A stretch of 64,000 nt of DNA from assembly GCA_910575625.1 (NCBI GenBank), contig CAJTFD010000004.1:1-64000 (forward strand), in the 5' to 3' direction. Both the position numbers and the translations under genes were made by a program. Shown one piece after another: positions 25,023-33,799 of the stretch. This stretch comes from Clostridia bacterium (lineage in GTDB: Bacteria; Bacillota; Clostridia; Lachnospirales; Lachnospiraceae). The notes below the pieces were generated by a model that saw nothing but the letters and a program-made list of their open reading frames with translations, ran no database searches and was not told the origin of the DNA. Numbering within the stretch: position 1 is the first letter of the stretch; the number at the start of each line of letters is the position of its first letter.

Positions 25023-26134
25023 AGGCTTTAAGGCGGTGCGAAAAGGCCTGTATGTGGATAAATCCGGATTGATATCGTATATAAATGCGACACTGGGAAC
25101 GAAAGATAAACTCACATGTGTCAGCCGTCCGAGGCGGTTTGGCAAATCCTTTGCAACACAGATGCTGTGTGCGTACTACGACAGGAGCTGCGATTCAAGA
25201 GAGTTATTCCAGGATCTGAAGATTGCGGGACAGCCGGATTTTGATCAGTATCTGAACCAATACGATGTGCTCTACCTGGATATCACCTGGTTTATTTCTG
25301 TCTTGGATGATATAAGGGAGACTGTGAAATATCTGTAGAGAGAAGTGATCGCTGAATTGAGAGAGGCTTTTCCTACATTAGGAGAAGGAAAGTGCGTCCC
25401 TGCCAGTCACATTAACGGAGGTGAGCAGACATACGGGTCGGAAATTCATTATGATCATCGATGAATGGGACGCTCTGTTCCGGGAGGCAAAAGATCATAC
25501 CGACTTGCAGGAGGGATATATACAGCTTTTGCGAGGGCTGTTCAAGAGCAGTCAGACAGACCAGATGATTGTGGCGGCTTATATGACCGGGATCTTGCCG
25601 ATTAAAAAATATGGGACACAGTCGGCTCTGACTGATTTTCGGGAATACACCATGCTTCGGCCAAAGAAGCTGGCTGGAGGGTGGGGTGTGATCGCAGAAG
25701 CTTTGGCCGCTTCGGAAGAGATGCTGGAAGCGACATTGGCAGGAAACGGCCAGCTCGTGGCCCAGAGAATGGATCAAGTCCATGGGGCCAATACATCCAT
25801 ATTGGGATATAACAATGAAAATGCACTAAGCTGTGCGGTCACGCTTGCTTATTTCAGTGCGCAGAAAGAATATGACCTGATCCGTGAAATGCCCGCAGGG
25901 AGAGGCTTTGCTGATATTGTGTTCTTTCCAAAAAGATCCACAGATAAGCCGGCTCTGATCGTAGAGTTGAAATGGGATGGATCTGTGGAGGGCGCGGTCC
26001 GCCAGATAAAAGAGAGAAGATATCCCGATGCGCTGAAAGGATATGGCGGGGCCGTAGTGCTCGTCGGTATCAGTTATGATAAAAAGAGTAAAACGCATAC
26101 ATGCGTGATCGAAAAGCATCATAAAGTCTTTTGA
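24994..26134 (+). pseudogene. AAA-ATPase-like / PD-(D/E)XK nuclease-domain protein, broken
   Basis: A GGAGGG site precedes MGRYLNLGNEGFKAVRKG. The N-terminal part carries the Walker-A-like SRPRRFGKS and runs to an in-frame TAG at 25336-25338. After this the frame continues to be recognisable and then shifts near 25420 to KFIMIIDEWDALFREAKD. A further in-frame deletion of about 125 residues lies between EYTMLRPKKLAG and GWGVIAEAL. The C-terminal nuclease-like part is complete (GRGFADIVFFPKR, ALIVELKWDG). Three separate lesions make this a clear pseudogene. Intact relatives are common in gut Firmicutes; their function is unknown. Confidence 0.85.
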
Positions 26135-26141
26135 AGCTCCG

Positions 26142-26363
26142 TTATGCCTTTTCCCAGTACTGTCGTAAGATCTGTTTTATGATCTCATACAAATGTGGTT
26201 TCAGCTCGTCCAATGGGATGGGCTGTTCAGGAGATCCTTAAAAAACCCCAGCTCAGATGGTTGCGGATATCATATTTATCCTTGAAATACAGATAAAAAG
26301 TCCCATTGGAGACCCCGGTGTCCTTTATGATACCCGAGAAGGTCTTAAAACGGTGTGCAAAAA
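26142..26363 (-). pseudogene. Remnant of a second TetR gene with two internal deletions
   Basis: The minus strand encodes IIKDTGVSNGTFYLYFKDKYDIRNHL (helix-turn-helix), then directly SWGFL, then out of frame a tail like DELKPHLYEIIKQILRQYW. These three pieces match residues about 39-63, 113-117 and 180-197 of the intact TetR protein next to it. The extreme N-terminus is missing too. It is a decayed tandem duplicate. Confidence 0.8.
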
Positions 26364-26369
26364 GGAGCA

Positions 26370-26987
26370 TCACATCCGGGCATCAGATTCCCGATACTGC
26401 TTCAAGATCTGTTTTACCGTCTCATACAGATGTGGTTTCAGCTCCTCCAGAGAGACGGGCTGGTCATACAGCACGGCATTATAGCTGGTGCCGCTGATCA
26501 GTTCCAGGATCGTATACATCATAAGCTCAGGCGACTGGTAGGTATAGGCAGACTGAGAGAGCAGTGACGCATAGAGGTCATAGATCGAGGGAGAGTCCGG
26601 ATCTGCTGTAAAGAGCAGGGAATTCTTGATGAACCCCCAGCTCAAGTGTTTTGACAAGAGCAGGACCAGATCATGGTCGTCTGCAAACTGATCCAGGATG
26701 TTGTCGATGATAAAGAGCACCTGATCTTCAAAATCAGTGATCGCCTCCTGTTCATGGAGCGCATTGTAAGCGGTAAAGAATACCTGTTTCGCTTTCCGGG
26801 AGATCAGGTGGTTGCGGATATCATATTTATCTTTAAAATATAGGTAGAAAGTCCCCTTGGCGACGCCGGCATCCTTTACGATATCTGAGATGGAAGTCTT
26901 ATGGAACCCGTTGTCGATAAAAAGGGAAAACGCAGAGTCTAACAGGGAGGCTCTTTTTTGTTGTTTTTTATAATCGACCTTGTTCAT
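26370..26987 (-). CDS. TetR-family transcriptional regulator
   Basis: The 205-residue protein has an N-terminal helix-turn-helix (HKTSISDIVKDAGVAKGTFYLYFKDKYDI, about 28-57) and a ligand-binding helical C-terminal domain. It is divergent from the heptad-repeat protein and MMPL exporter, and the space between carries three copies of one palindrome. It therefore very probably represses the exporter operon and itself, released by an unknown ligand. A decayed copy of the gene follows it. Confidence 0.9.
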   Translation of the reverse strand: MNKVDYKKQQKRASLLDSAFSLFIDNGFHKTSISDIVKDAGVAKGTFYLYFKDKYDIRNHLISRKAKQVFFTAYNALHEQEAITDFEDQVLFIIDNILDQFADDHDLVLLLSKHLSWGFIKNSLLFTADPDSPSIYDLYASLLSQSAYTYQSPELMMYTILELISGTSYNAVLYDQPVSLEELKPHLYETVKQILKQYRESDARM

Positions 26988-27119
26988 CGGAAAACCTCAT
27001 TTCTTCTTTCTGATAAGAATATCATGTATTATTTGGACTTCATTATAAGCGGTATTGACTGAAAAATCAAACAAAAAATCTCAATTTTTTCTATTTATGA
27101 TCTTACACAAATATCAAAA

Positions 27120-27208
27120 TGACTTTTAGTCAATTTTTTTGCACTTTTAACATTGACTAAAAGTCATTTTTGCGGTATAACATATATATTAAAAATGACT
27201 TTTGGTCA
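27120..27208. promoter_or_regulatory. Three palindromic operators between tetR and the exporter operon
   Basis: The 13-base palindrome TGACT-NNN-AGTCA occurs at 27120-27132 (TGACTTTTAGTCA), 27154-27166 (TGACTAAAAGTCA) and 27196-27208 (TGACTTTTGGTCA, one mismatch). The middle copy covers the -35 element of the exporter promoter and the third lies downstream of the expected start. Binding of the adjacent TetR protein would block transcription. Confidence 0.85.
27153..27181 (+). promoter_or_regulatory. Sigma-A promoter of the heptad-protein/MMPL operon
   Basis: TTGACT and TATAAC are 17 bases apart. The -35 element is part of the central TetR-type palindrome. Confidence 0.75.
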
Positions 27209-27234
27209 AAGAAAATATAGAGGAGGCGTTTACG

Positions 27235-30114
27235 ATGAAAAGAAAATATGTGCAGGCCATGCTTGCGGGGATGACAGCAATGATTTCTTTAACAGTCGCC
27301 GTGGACAGCGTTTATGCTTCCACAGTGGATAAAGAGCAGACAGTGTATGTCAATGCAGATGAGAGCGGGAATACCCAGGAAGTGATCGTCAGCAACTGGC
27401 TGAAGAATATGCAGAAAGATCATTCCCTGACCGACAAAAGTGATCTCAGCGACATTGAAAATATAAAAGGTGATGAGGGATTTACCCAGAGCGGGGATGG
27501 GACGCTCACATGGAAAGCGGGCGGCAACGATATCTACTACCAGGGCAAAACCTCCGAGGAACTGCCGGTATCGGTGAAGATGACCTATTACCTGAACGGC
27601 AGTGAGATCCAGCCGTCCCAGTTAGCCGGGAAGAGCGGCCAGGTGAAGATACGGATCGATTATGAAAACTATTCCCAGCAGACCCGGGTGGTGGGCGGCA
27701 AGCAGGAGCAGATCAGCACGCCGTTCATGATGGCGACAGGGATGATCCTTCCGGTGGAGACGTTCTCCGATGTGGAGGTAAAAAATGGACGGGTGATCTC
27801 CGATGGGAAAAACAATATCGTCGTGGGCATCGGTTTCCCGGGCTTGTCCGAGAGCCTGAAGATCTCCGATATCAAGGGATTGGAAGATAAAGAGATCCCG
27901 GACTATGTGGAGATCACGGCATCCGTGACGGATTTCTCCCTGGCCATGACAGCCACCGTGGCTACCACGGGCACTTTGGCAGAGCTGGGCCTGGACGATA
28001 TCCAGGATCTGGACGGCCTGCAGGAGAGCATGGATAAATTGTCGGACTCTTCCGCGGCGCTGGTAAAGGGCAGCAAGACCCTGCGGGACGGCGTCAAAGA
28101 GCTGGATACATCCACGGATACCTTTGTGACCGGGCTTGCCAGCGCGGACAGCGGGGCCGGGCAGCTGAAGACCGGCGTCGATACCATGAACGCCCAGAAA
28201 GGGCAGCTGATATCCGGGATCGATCAGCTGGTGAACGGGATCGATTCCCTGGACAGCGGGGCGGGCACGCTGCAAAAAGGTGTGAATGATTACACGGCAG
28301 GGGCAGAGAAGCTCCACACAGGCATCGGCCAGGCGGACACAGGCGCCGGGCAGCTGAAGACCGGGATCGACACCCTCAACAGCAAAAAGAAAGATCTGAC
28401 AGACGGAGTCAGCGCTCTCGGCAAGGGCGGCAGGCAGTTAAATAAAGGAGCCAGTTCCCTGGAGAGCGGCGTGAAAGCGTACACACAAGGGGCCAGCGCC
28501 TTAAATACCGGGATCGGCCAGCTGGATACCGGGGCGGGTTCCTTGGAGAGCGGCGTGAAGGCGTATACAGAAGGAGCCAGCAGTTTAAATACAGGATTGC
28601 AGCAGCTAAACAACGCGCTAAAGGAGCAGATGGGCGGGGTGGAACAGCTCCCACAGGCTGTGAGCGGGCTGCAGGAAGGCTGTACGCAGCTTGGCAATGG
28701 TGCAAAGCAGCTCCAGGACGGTGCACAGCAGGTGAAAGCGGCATCTGCTGGTCTCTCCGAGGGTGTAGGGCAGTTATCCGGTGCGGTGACCACAGCGTCT
28801 TCACTGTCCACGCAGGCAGCGGAGCTTACGAAGACGGCCCAGGCAGTCCTGGCAGCCCAGAACGGGGCGCAAGATATGAGCCGGCAGGCATTGGAGATCT
28901 CTGAGCAGGCCCAGGCAGCCGTGGTCCGGGAAAATGCGGCGGTCAACCAGGCAGCGGCGCAGGCAGCGAATCAGCAGCAGACAGCGAATGTGCAGGCTGC
29001 AGCGGCGGCGGCTGGCCTGGATGCGGAGCAGACGGCGGCATTGCTGGCAAATCTCGGCACGATCGATGTCCAGGTGGGCGTACAGACGGATGCAGCCATC
29101 GGCCTTTCCTACGCTACGGGGATGTCTGACCAGGTGAACGTGGCCCAGCTGGGCGAGATCAGCGCAGGACTCGGTCGCCTGGGTGCAGGTTTTGATGAGA
29201 TCTCCACGCAGCTGGGATCCATGGATATGAGTCAGACTCAGGCGGGCATCGATGCACTGGCAGCGGGCGCGGACAGCGCCGTGGCAGGTGCGCAGCAGAT
29301 GCAGCAGGGTTCGGAGGCTCTCGGCACGGCGGCGGGCGCGCTGGGCGGCTTCGGAGAATTATCCGCGCAGCTGACCTCCAGTGTACAGCAGCTCTCCGCA
29401 GGCAGCGCGCAGCTGTGCAGTAAGAATGAGGAGCTGAACCAGGGGGCCAAGAGCCTGGCCGACGGGACCAAGACCTTAAAGGCAGGGAGCGCCCAGCTGT
29501 GCGGCAATAATAAGGAGCTGAACCAGGGGGCCAAGAGCCTGACCAGTGGGACCAAAGAATTGAACACAGGGATCTCATCCCTCTCAAAAGGCTCCAAGAC
29601 TCTGAGTGACGGCGTATCTCAGCTGGCTTCCGGGGCAAAGACTTTAAAAGATGGGACAAAAGAGCTGAAAAAAGGTTCAGCCACCTTGGTATCCAACAAC
29701 GCGGCCTTAAACGACGGCGCAGCCCAGCTCGTATCCGGCACACATCAGCTGGCTTCCGGCGGGAACGCGCTGAGATCCGGCGCGTCGACCTTGAGCAGCG
29801 GTATCCAGCAGCTGGCCACAGGTGCATCCTCGTTAAAAGACGGGACCGCAAAACTTGCAAGCGGCGGAAAAGAGCTGAAGACCGGTACAACAAAGCTGTA
29901 CAATGGTTCAAAGACCCTTGCCGCCGGCATGAAGAAATTTGACAAAGAGGGCATCCGGAAATTGACGGATACCATGGACAGCGGCATTGGGGATGTGATG
30001 GACCGACTGGAAGCCGTGAGAGAGGCGGACGAAGCCTACAAAGCTTTCGACGGGCAGGTGGACGATATGAAGGGATCTGTGAAATTCATCATCGAGACGG
30101 CGGGGATCGAATAA
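27235..30114 (+). CDS. Secreted LxxG heptad-repeat protein partnered with an MMPL exporter
   Basis: The 959-residue protein starts at ATG 27235, nine bases after AGGAGG. It has a signal peptide (AMLAGMTAMISLTVAVDSVYA), then a globular N-terminal part (about 30-250). The remainder is almost entirely heptads with Leu and Gly four apart (GASSLESG, GAKTLKDG and similar, tens of copies), broken by an Ala/Gln-rich coiled-coil section (about 515-610). It resembles the extracellular parts of YhgE/Pip-like proteins but has no C-terminal membrane segments. Such proteins are encoded beside MMPL exporters and may form a rod-like extracytoplasmic partner; this is inferred from context. Confidence 0.8.
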   Translation: MKRKYVQAMLAGMTAMISLTVAVDSVYASTVDKEQTVYVNADESGNTQEVIVSNWLKNMQKDHSLTDKSDLSDIENIKGDEGFTQSGDGTLTWKAGGNDIYYQGKTSEELPVSVKMTYYLNGSEIQPSQLAGKSGQVKIRIDYENYSQQTRVVGGKQEQISTPFMMATGMILPVETFSDVEVKNGRVISDGKNNIVVGIGFPGLSESLKISDIKGLEDKEIPDYVEITASVTDFSLAMTATVATTGTLAELGLDDIQDLDGLQESMDKLSDSSAALVKGSKTLRDGVKELDTSTDTFVTGLASADSGAGQLKTGVDTMNAQKGQLISGIDQLVNGIDSLDSGAGTLQKGVNDYTAGAEKLHTGIGQADTGAGQLKTGIDTLNSKKKDLTDGVSALGKGGRQLNKGASSLESGVKAYTQGASALNTGIGQLDTGAGSLESGVKAYTEGASSLNTGLQQLNNALKEQMGGVEQLPQAVSGLQEGCTQLGNGAKQLQDGAQQVKAASAGLSEGVGQLSGAVTTASSLSTQAAELTKTAQAVLAAQNGAQDMSRQALEISEQAQAAVVRENAAVNQAAAQAANQQQTANVQAAAAAAGLDAEQTAALLANLGTIDVQVGVQTDAAIGLSYATGMSDQVNVAQLGEISAGLGRLGAGFDEISTQLGSMDMSQTQAGIDALAAGADSAVAGAQQMQQGSEALGTAAGALGGFGELSAQLTSSVQQLSAGSAQLCSKNEELNQGAKSLADGTKTLKAGSAQLCGNNKELNQGAKSLTSGTKELNTGISSLSKGSKTLSDGVSQLASGAKTLKDGTKELKKGSATLVSNNAALNDGAAQLVSGTHQLASGGNALRSGASTLSSGIQQLATGASSLKDGTAKLASGGKELKTGTTKLYNGSKTLAAGMKKFDKEGIRKLTDTMDSGIGDVMDRLEAVREADEAYKAFDGQVDDMKGSVKFIIETAGIE

Positions 30115-30165
30115 GGATCCGATAAGAGTTATGAGAGCAGACAAAATAGATAGGAGTTGATTTTT

Positions 30166-32247
30166 TTGGTTGACACAGGTAGATGGATCGCAAAGCACCG
30201 TTTCTTGATCCTGCTCCTCGGTTTTCTCCTGCTGGTCCCCTCCGTGATCGGCATCATCAAGACCAGGGTCAATTATGACCTGCTCAGTTACCTGCCGGAG
30301 CGTCTGGAGACGGTGGAAGGCCAGGACATCATGGTGGATGAATTCGGCATGGGGGCATTTTCCATGGTGGTCGTGGAGGACATGGAGCTAAAAGATGTAC
30401 AGAAACTCGAAGAAAAGTTCAGCGGCGTGCCCCATGTAAAAGATGTACTGTGGTACGACGACGCGGTGGATATCAGCCTTCCGGTGGAGATGCTCCCGAA
30501 GAAACTGCGGGACGCTTTCTTCCGGGGGGACGCCACGATGATGATCGCACTCTTTGACAACACCACATCTTCCGACGAAGCCATGGAAGCCGTATCAGAG
30601 ATGCGCAGGCTTGCCAATGGACAGTGCTTTATCAGCGGTATGTCCGGCGTGGTCACGGATATCAAAAATCTCTGCCTCCAGGAGCTGCCGATCTATGTTG
30701 CGATCGCGGCGGTCTTGTCCTTCCTGGTGCTGCAGCTGACCATGGATTCCTTCCTGGTGCCGGTGTTTTTCCTGCTGAGCATCGGGATATCCATCCTCTA
30801 CAATCTGGGAAGTAATATCTTCCTGGGGGAGATCTCCTATGTGACCCAGGCGCTGACCGCGATCTTGCAGCTGGGCGTGACCATGGACTATTCGATCTTC
30901 CTTTTAAATAGCTACGAGGAAAATAAGGAGATCTTCAAGGATGATAAAAACGAGGCGATGGGCCATGCGATCGCCAGCACATTTAAATCCATTGTGGGCA
31001 GTTCCGTCACCACGGTGGCTGGATTTGCCGCTCTGTGCTTCATGACCTTTGCCCTGGGGCGGGATCTGGGCGTGGTCATGGCCAAGGGCGTGGTCATCGG
31101 GGTGATCTGCTGCGTGACCCTGCTCCCGGCTATGATCCTAGTCTTCGACGGGGCGATCCAAAAGACGAAGCATAAGCCGATCGTCCCAAGTCTGGACGGG
31201 ATCTCCGGGTTCATCACAAAGCATTACAAAGTCTGGCTGGTGATCTTTTTGATCCTGCTCGTTCCCGGTATATATGGGAACAGCCATACAAAGATCTATT
31301 ACGATATAGCCAGATCCCTCCCCGCCGATCTTCCGTCCAATGTGGCCAATGATAAATTGAAAGATGCCTTTGATATGAGTACCATCCATATGGTGATGAT
31401 GCCGGAGGAGCTGGACGGGAAAGAGAAGCGCAGGCTGATCGAGGAGATCGAGGGCGTGGAGGGTGTGAAGTGGTCCATCGGCTCCAGTTCCCTGTTCGGA
31501 CCGGCCATCCCGGACTCCATGATCCCGGATAAGGTCAAGGAGATGCTGCGCAGCGACAATTATGAGTTGGCGTTCATCTGTTCGGAATACCAGTCTGCCA
31601 CGGATGAGGTCAACGCGCAGATCGGGCAGATCGATCAGATCGTAAAGGCCTACGACGAGAAAGCCATGGTGATCGGTGAGGCGCCGCTCATGAAAGACCT
31701 GCAGGATGTGACGGATATAGATCTGCGCAATGTGAACATTGCATCTATGGCGGCGATCTTTGTGATCATCATGATCGTATTTAAGTCGATCTCTTTGCCG
31801 GTGCTGTTGGTGGCGGTCATTGAATTTGCGATTGCTGTAAATATGGCGGTGCCTTTTTACCAGGGGACGGAGCTCCCATTTGTGGCCAGTATCGTGATCG
31901 GCACGATCCAGCTGGGGGCGACTGTGGACTATGCGATCGTCATGACCAGCCGTTATCAGAAAGAAAGGCAGAGCGGATGCCCGAAGAAAGAGTCGATCAT
32001 CACAGCCCACAAGGCCTGTATCATGTCGATCATCACCAGTGGCTTTAGTTTCTTTGCGGCTACTTTTGGGGTCACGTGTTATTCTAAGGTGGATATGATC
32101 AGTTCCATATGTACTCTCTTATCCAGGGGAGCCCTGATCAGTATGACGGTGGTCATCTTAGTGCTCCCGGCCATGTTCATGCTGTTTGACGGGGTGATCT
32201 GCAGGACCAGCAAAGACTTCCTGCGGGTGGAGGAGAAGAAAGCTTAA
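30166..32247 (+). CDS. MMPL/RND-family exporter
   Basis: The protein of about 693 residues has the RND plan: one N-terminal membrane helix (FLILLLGFLLLVPSVIGII), an outer domain, a bundle of five helices, then a second such unit. Conserved elements include LGVTMDYSIFLLNSYEEN in the first bundle and LGATVDYAIVMTSRYQKE in the second, with the Asp and Tyr of the MMPL proton relay. There is no ATG at the start. TTG at 30166 is nine bases after AGGAG and is the likely start. It is 51 bases downstream of the heptad protein and ends in a strong terminator. The substrate is unknown; lipids or amphiphiles are usual for the family. Confidence 0.88.
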   Translation: MVDTGRWIAKHRFLILLLGFLLLVPSVIGIIKTRVNYDLLSYLPERLETVEGQDIMVDEFGMGAFSMVVVEDMELKDVQKLEEKFSGVPHVKDVLWYDDAVDISLPVEMLPKKLRDAFFRGDATMMIALFDNTTSSDEAMEAVSEMRRLANGQCFISGMSGVVTDIKNLCLQELPIYVAIAAVLSFLVLQLTMDSFLVPVFFLLSIGISILYNLGSNIFLGEISYVTQALTAILQLGVTMDYSIFLLNSYEENKEIFKDDKNEAMGHAIASTFKSIVGSSVTTVAGFAALCFMTFALGRDLGVVMAKGVVIGVICCVTLLPAMILVFDGAIQKTKHKPIVPSLDGISGFITKHYKVWLVIFLILLVPGIYGNSHTKIYYDIARSLPADLPSNVANDKLKDAFDMSTIHMVMMPEELDGKEKRRLIEEIEGVEGVKWSIGSSSLFGPAIPDSMIPDKVKEMLRSDNYELAFICSEYQSATDEVNAQIGQIDQIVKAYDEKAMVIGEAPLMKDLQDVTDIDLRNVNIASMAAIFVIIMIVFKSISLPVLLVAVIEFAIAVNMAVPFYQGTELPFVASIVIGTIQLGATVDYAIVMTSRYQKERQSGCPKKESIITAHKACIMSIITSGFSFFAATFGVTCYSKVDMISSICTLLSRGALISMTVVILVLPAMFMLFDGVICRTSKDFLRVEEKKA

Positions 32248-32255
32248 GATCATAA

Positions 32256-32305
32256 AAAGAACTTCCCAGGCGGATGTGTCTGCCAGCTGGGAAGTTCTTT
32301 TTTTA
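32256..32305. terminator. Bidirectional terminator between the MMPL gene and hydG
   Basis: AAAGAACTTCCCAG (32256-32269) pairs with CTGGGAAGTTCTTT (32287-32300) in a 14-bp stem, with T-runs on both strands. It separates two convergent genes. Confidence 0.9.
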
Positions 32306-32320
32306 GTCCTTTTTGTATCT

Positions 32321-33739
32321 TTAGAATCTGAAATCTCTTTTTCCTGCCTCGATCTCCTTCAGGTTTTTTGTCGCGATCTCCCGGGTCTTATCCCTGGGGA
32401 TCTTCGCCAGTTCTTCCTGGATCACTTTCTCGCCTTTAGCGCGGGTATCCAAGGAAGCGTAGTCCTCCAGATATTCTTTTAAGGTCATCAGGGCGTTGGG
32501 CTGGCAGCAGTTGGCAATCTGGCCGGATTTTACCAGGGACATGAACCGGTCGCCGGTGCGCCCCTCACGGTAACAGGCCGTACAGAAGCTGGGGATATAG
32601 CCCAGTTCCAAGAGCCAGTTTACGACCTGGTCCAGGGAGCGGCGGTCGCTCACGTCAAATTGTGCGGAGTTTTCTTCTTCCGGTTCCTCCTCCACATAGC
32701 CGCCTACGCTGGTGCGGGAGCCTCCGCTGATCTGGGAGATCCCTAAGTCCAAGACTTTTTCCCGACAGGCTTTGGATTCCCGGGTGGAGATGATCATGCC
32801 TGTGTAGGGGACGGCGATCCGGATCACGGCCACGATCTTCTGGAAGGTCTCGTCGTCGATGGCGTTTTCAAAATCATCCGTGGAGATGTCGTCCGCCGGA
32901 CAGATGCGGGGCACGCTGATCGTGTGGGGACCCACGCCCATGGCCGCTTCTAAGTGTTCGGCGTGCATCAGAAGGCCCACAAGATCATAGCGGTATGTGT
33001 TCAGTCCGAAGAGCACGCCGCAGCCCACATCGTCGATCCCGGCTTCCATAGCCCGGTCCATAGCCTCGGTGTGGTAGGCGTAGTCGCTCTTGGGGCCGGT
33101 GGGGTGGAGCGCTTCGTAGTTTTCTTTGTGATAGGTCTCCTGGAAGAGGATGTAGGTCCCGATCCCGGCTTCCTTTAATTTCCGGTAGTTCTCCACGGTG
33201 GTGGCGGCGATGTTTACGTTGACCCGGCGGATCGCACCGTTTTTGTGCTTGATGCTGTAGATGGTCTTGATGCTCTCCAGCACGTACTCGATCGGGTTGT
33301 TCTTGGGGTCTTCCCCGGTCTCCAGGGCCAGACGTTTGTGGCCCATATCCTGGAGGGCGATGACCTCCGCGCGGATCTCTTCCTGGGTCAGTTTCTTGCG
33401 GGCGATGTGTTTGTTCTTGGCGTGATAGGGACAGTATACGCAGCCGTTGATGCAGTAGTTGGATAAATATAAAGGTGCGAACATGACGATCCGGTTGCCG
33501 TAGAATTTTTCTTTGATCTCTTTGGCCACTTTGTACATCTTTTCGATCAGGTCCGGCTGGTCACATTCTAAGAGCAGGGCGGCTTCTCTGTGGGAGAGGC
33601 CTTTGCAGTCCCGGGCGCGCTCGATCAGGTCTTCGATCAGTTCCCGGTTGCCTTTGTTTTTTTCGGCATAGTCTAAGGTACTTAAGATCTCTTCGTGGCT
33701 GATGAATTCGGTTGCTTTTTTTGACTTTACATCATACAT
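32321..33739 (-). CDS. hydG: [FeFe]-hydrogenase maturase HydG
   Basis: HydG is a radical-SAM tyrosine lyase that makes the CO and CN ligands of the hydrogenase H-cluster. The 472-residue protein has the SAM-cluster motif CINGCVYC (C96, C100, C103) and the auxiliary-cluster motif as C386-x2-C389 with C412, both complete. LALETGEDP and ISGGSRTSVGGY fit the barrel. It is the last gene of an operon with hydE and a TM1266-type regulator. The GTPase maturase hydF and the hydrogenase itself are not in the window. Confidence 0.95.
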   Translation of the reverse strand: MYDVKSKKATEFISHEEILSTLDYAEKNKGNRELIEDLIERARDCKGLSHREAALLLECDQPDLIEKMYKVAKEIKEKFYGNRIVMFAPLYLSNYCINGCVYCPYHAKNKHIARKKLTQEEIRAEVIALQDMGHKRLALETGEDPKNNPIEYVLESIKTIYSIKHKNGAIRRVNVNIAATTVENYRKLKEAGIGTYILFQETYHKENYEALHPTGPKSDYAYHTEAMDRAMEAGIDDVGCGVLFGLNTYRYDLVGLLMHAEHLEAAMGVGPHTISVPRICPADDISTDDFENAIDDETFQKIVAVIRIAVPYTGMIISTRESKACREKVLDLGISQISGGSRTSVGGYVEEEPEEENSAQFDVSDRRSLDQVVNWLLELGYIPSFCTACYREGRTGDRFMSLVKSGQIANCCQPNALMTLKEYLEDYASLDTRAKGEKVIQEELAKIPRDKTREIATKNLKEIEAGKRDFRF

Positions 33740-33799
33740 TGTCTTTTCCTCCGTTTATTGTAAAAGTTTTGCCGCCGGATGGGCAGCATGTATGCGGGT

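Noticed and set aside
28100-29900. Tandem DNA repeats in the heptad-protein gene as a mobile or recombination hotspot
   Set aside because: The repeats follow the coding heptads in frame and vary at synonymous positions, so they reflect protein structure rather than an inserted repeat.
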